From contig WOAB01000893.1 of assembly GCA_027886185.1 (NCBI GenBank), positions 2,108,001-2,172,000 on the forward strand: a DNA stretch of 64,000 nt, read 5' to 3'. This document shows, piece by piece, positions 61,583 through 64,000 of the stretch. Below the pieces are notes generated by a model. It saw nothing but the letters and a program-made list of their open reading frames with translations, was not told the DNA's origin and ran no database searches. The number at the start of each line of letters is the position of its first letter. Positions within the stretch are counted from its first letter, which is position 1. A program made the position numbers and the translations under genes. This DNA comes from Rheum nobile. Taxonomy: Eukaryota; Streptophyta; Magnoliopsida; Caryophyllales; Polygonaceae.

Positions 61583-61778
61583 GAAACGCAAGTTTCTTGC
61601 TTAAGCAAAGATCATGCTTTTCTTTGTACTAAGACAACTTTTTTTTTTTTGTAAAAGTGAAACGCAGGTATTTTGCTTAAGCAAAATACATGCGTTTCAT
61701 CCTAGTATAAAAACGTAATTCTGAGTATAATTTACCCTGAAATGCAAAAATGTTGCTTAAGCAATATTTTTGCGTTTC
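61583..61778. repeat. three 40-nt palindromes in the right end of the long-TIR MULE
   Basis: At 61583-61622 (degenerate second half), 61659-61698 and 61739-61778, with the same GAAACGCA-arm-GCTTAAGC-arm-TGCGTTTC plan as in the left end. The arms here are GTATTTT/AAAATAC and AAATGTT/AATATTT-like, with a mismatch or two. Confidence 0.92.
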
Positions 61779-61834
61779 AAAATCTAGTGTACGAAGAAAA
61801 AAATTATAGTGTACATAGAAATTGCCATAAATAT

Positions 61835-62809
61835 ATGTAGTAGGATTTTGAGGTGTATAATGGGCCCATTTCAATTTTAATTTTTATAAATAAATAATTA
61901 AAACTAATTCTCACTTTTTCAAATCGGTAAAGCGCTACACAGCAGACCTAACCTATTGAGCAGCTACTTTACCTCTTCGTCTTCTCCCCTCTTCTCTTTC
62001 CCTAGGGCTATGTCATAATTGCAATCTGCAAATCTGCAACTCTAACTCTCTAAGTCTACAACAATGGAGATATACTTTCTTCTAAATCTATACCGGTACC
62101 CTTGTGATTTCTCTCTATTATCAATCGTCCAACCGAATCTTTGTTTGCGGGTAAGATTCGTAAGAACCGTAAACTCTTGTTTAATTTACTAAATTCTTGT
62201 TAATTGCTAATTTGCTATTCAATTTCAATTTTGGGTCTTGCTGTAAATGTTTGTGCTGGCGGTGCCGGCGTGCTGCTAGACGCATAGTCCTCCGGTTGTC
62301 CATTGTCCACAGACCACAGTTGATAGTCCAGTCGTTTAGGAAAATGGAATTAGGGGCTTTTGATTGTTTGAGTGGTTAATGGTTTGAATTTTATTCATTG
62401 ATTTTACAATTTTTACTCGTTGACTTGTTTCACTTAATTACTTGCTGAGTTGCTGATATCTTGGATTTTTAGACTTGGCAATTCACAATTGTGAAGATAA
62501 GTAGATAACAGTGAGTCACTGACGAAAAAGAAAAGAGTGAAGGGGAGTAGTTGAGAAGGGGATACATAATTTTACTTAATTTGTTGCTACTTAAATAATA
62601 GAATTTAAAGCTATGAAATCATATATAAGATTAGTAAGATAATTTTGATTATTCTATTTAAATCTTAATATAATTTGTAAGATTTTAATTAATTTTATTC
62701 TATTTTATGCAGAAATTTCATACGACGGATCGGACTTCAAATGTAGATTCGATATTTATATCTTTCCAGGTTTGGATTCTTATTTAATTCAAAGAATATC
62801 AAGTTGATG
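61835..62809. other. hAT interior without recognisable coding sequence
   Basis: AT-rich DNA of the hAT element between the MULE and the transposase remnant. No conserved ORF seen. Confidence 0.5.
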
Positions 62810-63229
62810 GATAATAAGGAGCTTAGAGAATCTTGCATTAAATTTCATGCTACTTTTTCTCATGGTAATATGTCGGATATTGATTTAGATGATTTATTTT
62901 CTTAATTGAAAGTGTTGCAGGTGACTTTGCCAGATGTGTTAATGTCAGCGATTGAAATACTTGAGTTTGTCAAAGCAGCAGATTGTTATCCAAATGTTTC
63001 AATTGCTTATCGTATCTTATTAACTATACTTGTGATCGTAGCAACAGCCGAAAGAAGTTTCTCAAAGTTGAAATTATTAAAAACCTATTTAAGGTCCTCT
63101 GTGTCGCAAGAGAGGTTGAATGGTCTAGCTATTTTGAGCATTGAAAAGGATATGCTGGAAAATGTTGATATTGATACTATTGTGGATGATTTTGCTTCAA
63201 AAAGTGCTCGAAGAAACCGCTTTACATAA
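62810..63229 (+). pseudogene. hAT transposase C-terminal remnant
   Basis: Frame DNKELRESCIKF ... DIDLDDLFS, a TAA at 62903-62905 (Glu in related proteins), then LKVLQVTLPDVL, ADCYPNVSIAYRILLTI and ATAERSFSKLKLLKTYLR: the C-terminal dimerisation domain of TTF/DUF4371-type hAT transposases. The N-terminal zinc finger and catalytic core are missing, so the element is non-autonomous. Confidence 0.85.
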
Positions 63230-64000
63230 TTGGTTATATGATTTGTTTCTTTTGCAGGTAGTATATCTTGTTCTGAAGACAAAAATGATAGATTGTTAAT
63301 TCAAGGATGTTCAAGCTCAAATTTGCCATTTTTTTGTTATTGTTGTTAAAAAGTCACTTTAGCCATTGTATGTTAATGGCTTTTTTGGGTCAAATGTAAG
63401 CTACTTGAGTTGAAATGACAATTTATTCATATTTTCAATTAGTTGTAAGACACTCTTTTTAGCAATATAATAATATTCAAATTTATCGTTCTTATTTGTT
63501 ATATTAAGGGCCCTTAATTTCTATTTTGCCAAGGGCCTATACAATCTTAGGACCGGCCCTGACCACAACAAGGGCCATATTAATTATCGTGGTAATTATG
63601 GCCACCAGGGGAATGGCAAGCAAAAGGTCCAGAAAGGTCAAACAGGACCCTCCCATAAATCGAAATCCACTTACTACAGATGTGGCATGACTGGTCACTG
63701 GTCAAGGGTATGACGTATAGCTCCACATTTAGTGAAACTATACCAAAATGAGAAAAATAAAGAAAATGCTACCGAGACCAATCATATTGAAAGTGTGAGT
63801 AATTCACACGTGACCAGTCTGGATGTCGAAAATTTCCTCAATTTTGATAATTACGATGACTCTGTCTTAGAGGCTTAAATGAAAATAATGACCTTTAAAT
63901 ATCTATGTTATTTGTTGTTGCATGACGCTATGTAATGTCTTCTATTTCCTTGCATTATGTTTTCTCATTCTCTCGTAAGAATATTGTGTAATATAACTAT

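Larger units (their letters stand above)
57355..61824. mobile_element. long-TIR (foldback) MULE with hairpin-bearing ends
   Basis: 4470 bp with a perfect 10-bp duplication CCATAAATAT (57345-57354, 61825-61834), the size expected for Mutator-like elements. The outer ~570 bp at each side are inverted copies: both have TGTACACTA-x-AATTTTTTTCT near the end, then GAAACGC hairpins, then a shared segment including ATAGAATTTCAATACGAGTCC-like and CTACTATAATTTTGTATAAG-like stretches. The core (57890-61330) is an AT-rich array of TATAGTTATATCC and TTTGGTTATATC units. No coding sequence, so it must be mobilised by another element's transposase. Confidence 0.88.
57276..63561 (+). mobile_element. hAT transposon inserted in the copia gag
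   Basis: Ends CAAGGCCGGCCT (57276) and AGGACCGGCCCTG (to 63561) are near-perfect inverted repeats of the hAT CAGGGCCGG type. The 8-bp duplication is GACACAAC / ACCACAAC (57268-57275, 63562-63569), six matching positions. Removing it restores the copia gag reading order. Only the last part of its transposase is recognisable (62810-63229). A long-TIR MULE (57355-61824) sits 79 bp inside its left end. Confidence 0.85.
56547..63878 (+). pseudogene. copia gag, split by a 6.3-kb hAT insertion
   Basis: The first part, 56547-57275, encodes a typical copia capsid (UBN2-like): YLEWRVDALAHLKANGL, KAIVFLLHHIHESLK, LWESLNERYGHQNEV, then a Gly/Arg-rich tail (GRGRGRGGRGG). The hAT element interrupts it after RGQGHN. 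The frame resumes at 63562 with HNKGHINYRGNYGHQ and a nucleic-acid knuckle, YRCGMTGHWSRV. The knuckle has lost its first Cys (Tyr instead) and its last Cys codon is TGA (63711-63713). An acidic tail ends at TAA 63876-63878. Protease and reverse transcriptase would lie beyond 64000. The protein would form the capsid; this copy cannot. Confidence 0.85.

Noticed and set aside
57403..61778. CRISPR-like repeat and spacer pattern
   Set aside because: Palindromes have variable arms and no constant repeat/spacer spacing, and the genome is a plant's.
1..64000. tRNA, rRNA or other structural RNA genes
   Set aside because: The only tRNA-like words are the two primer-binding sites; no cloverleaf or rRNA segment was recognised by eye.

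Overview
The window is nuclear DNA of a flowering plant, almost certainly a eudicot: AT-rich, introns with GT/AG borders, plant-type transposon families throughout, and one ordinary plant gene (a GH17 beta-1,3-glucanase with an X8 domain). The family or species cannot be fixed from the sequence. About 90% of the window is transposable-element DNA, much of it nested, so it reads as a silenced repeat-rich region beside a genic island at 53.0-55.0 kb.

1-17.2 kb: a Tat-like Ty3/gypsy gag (minus strand) is split by two LTR retrotransposons. A CRM-like chromovirus (691-8138, two 901-bp LTRs, 5-bp target duplication GGACG) and a gag-less Tekay/Del-like chromovirus (8286-16541, ~2.45-kb LTRs, duplication CTTGA) both have tRNA-iMet primer sites. 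Their polyproteins are broken mostly by C-to-T type nonsense codons.

17.3-25.2 kb: hAT-like and Stowaway MITEs, then a decayed Mutator-like element (MULE; ~20.03-25.19 kb) with remnants of a transposase zinc knuckle and a Ulp1 protease, full of a GATATTCATG-type motif. 25.65-35.40 kb: a nearly complete Kaonashi-like MULE. An 11-exon Ulp1-type cysteine protease gene (plus strand) faces a 3-exon, apparently intact FAR1/MULE transposase gene (minus strand); its introns carry a TATGTGCATG-type motif. 35.86-37.39 kb: a small non-autonomous MULE.

37.4-52.4 kb: hAT and PIF/Harbinger MITEs and a ~12.5-kb MULE (39.51-51.97 kb) in which a broken transposase-OTU gene faces a broken plant-mobile-domain gene. 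A truncated hAT, a truncated CACTA element with eight subterminal hairpins and a hAT MITE (49198-49527) lie between or inside those genes.

53.05-54.99 kb: the GH17 gene. 55.36-64.0 kb: a Ty1/copia element whose gag is split by a hAT element (57276-63561), itself split by a 4470-bp long-TIR MULE (57355-61824). This last element has a 10-bp target duplication, ~570-bp inverted ends bearing seven 40-nt palindromes whose stems differ yet stay self-complementary, and an AT-rich core with an ~873-bp higher-order repeat. This hairpin-bearing foldback MULE and the motif-decorated Ulp1 MULE are the most unusual structures here.
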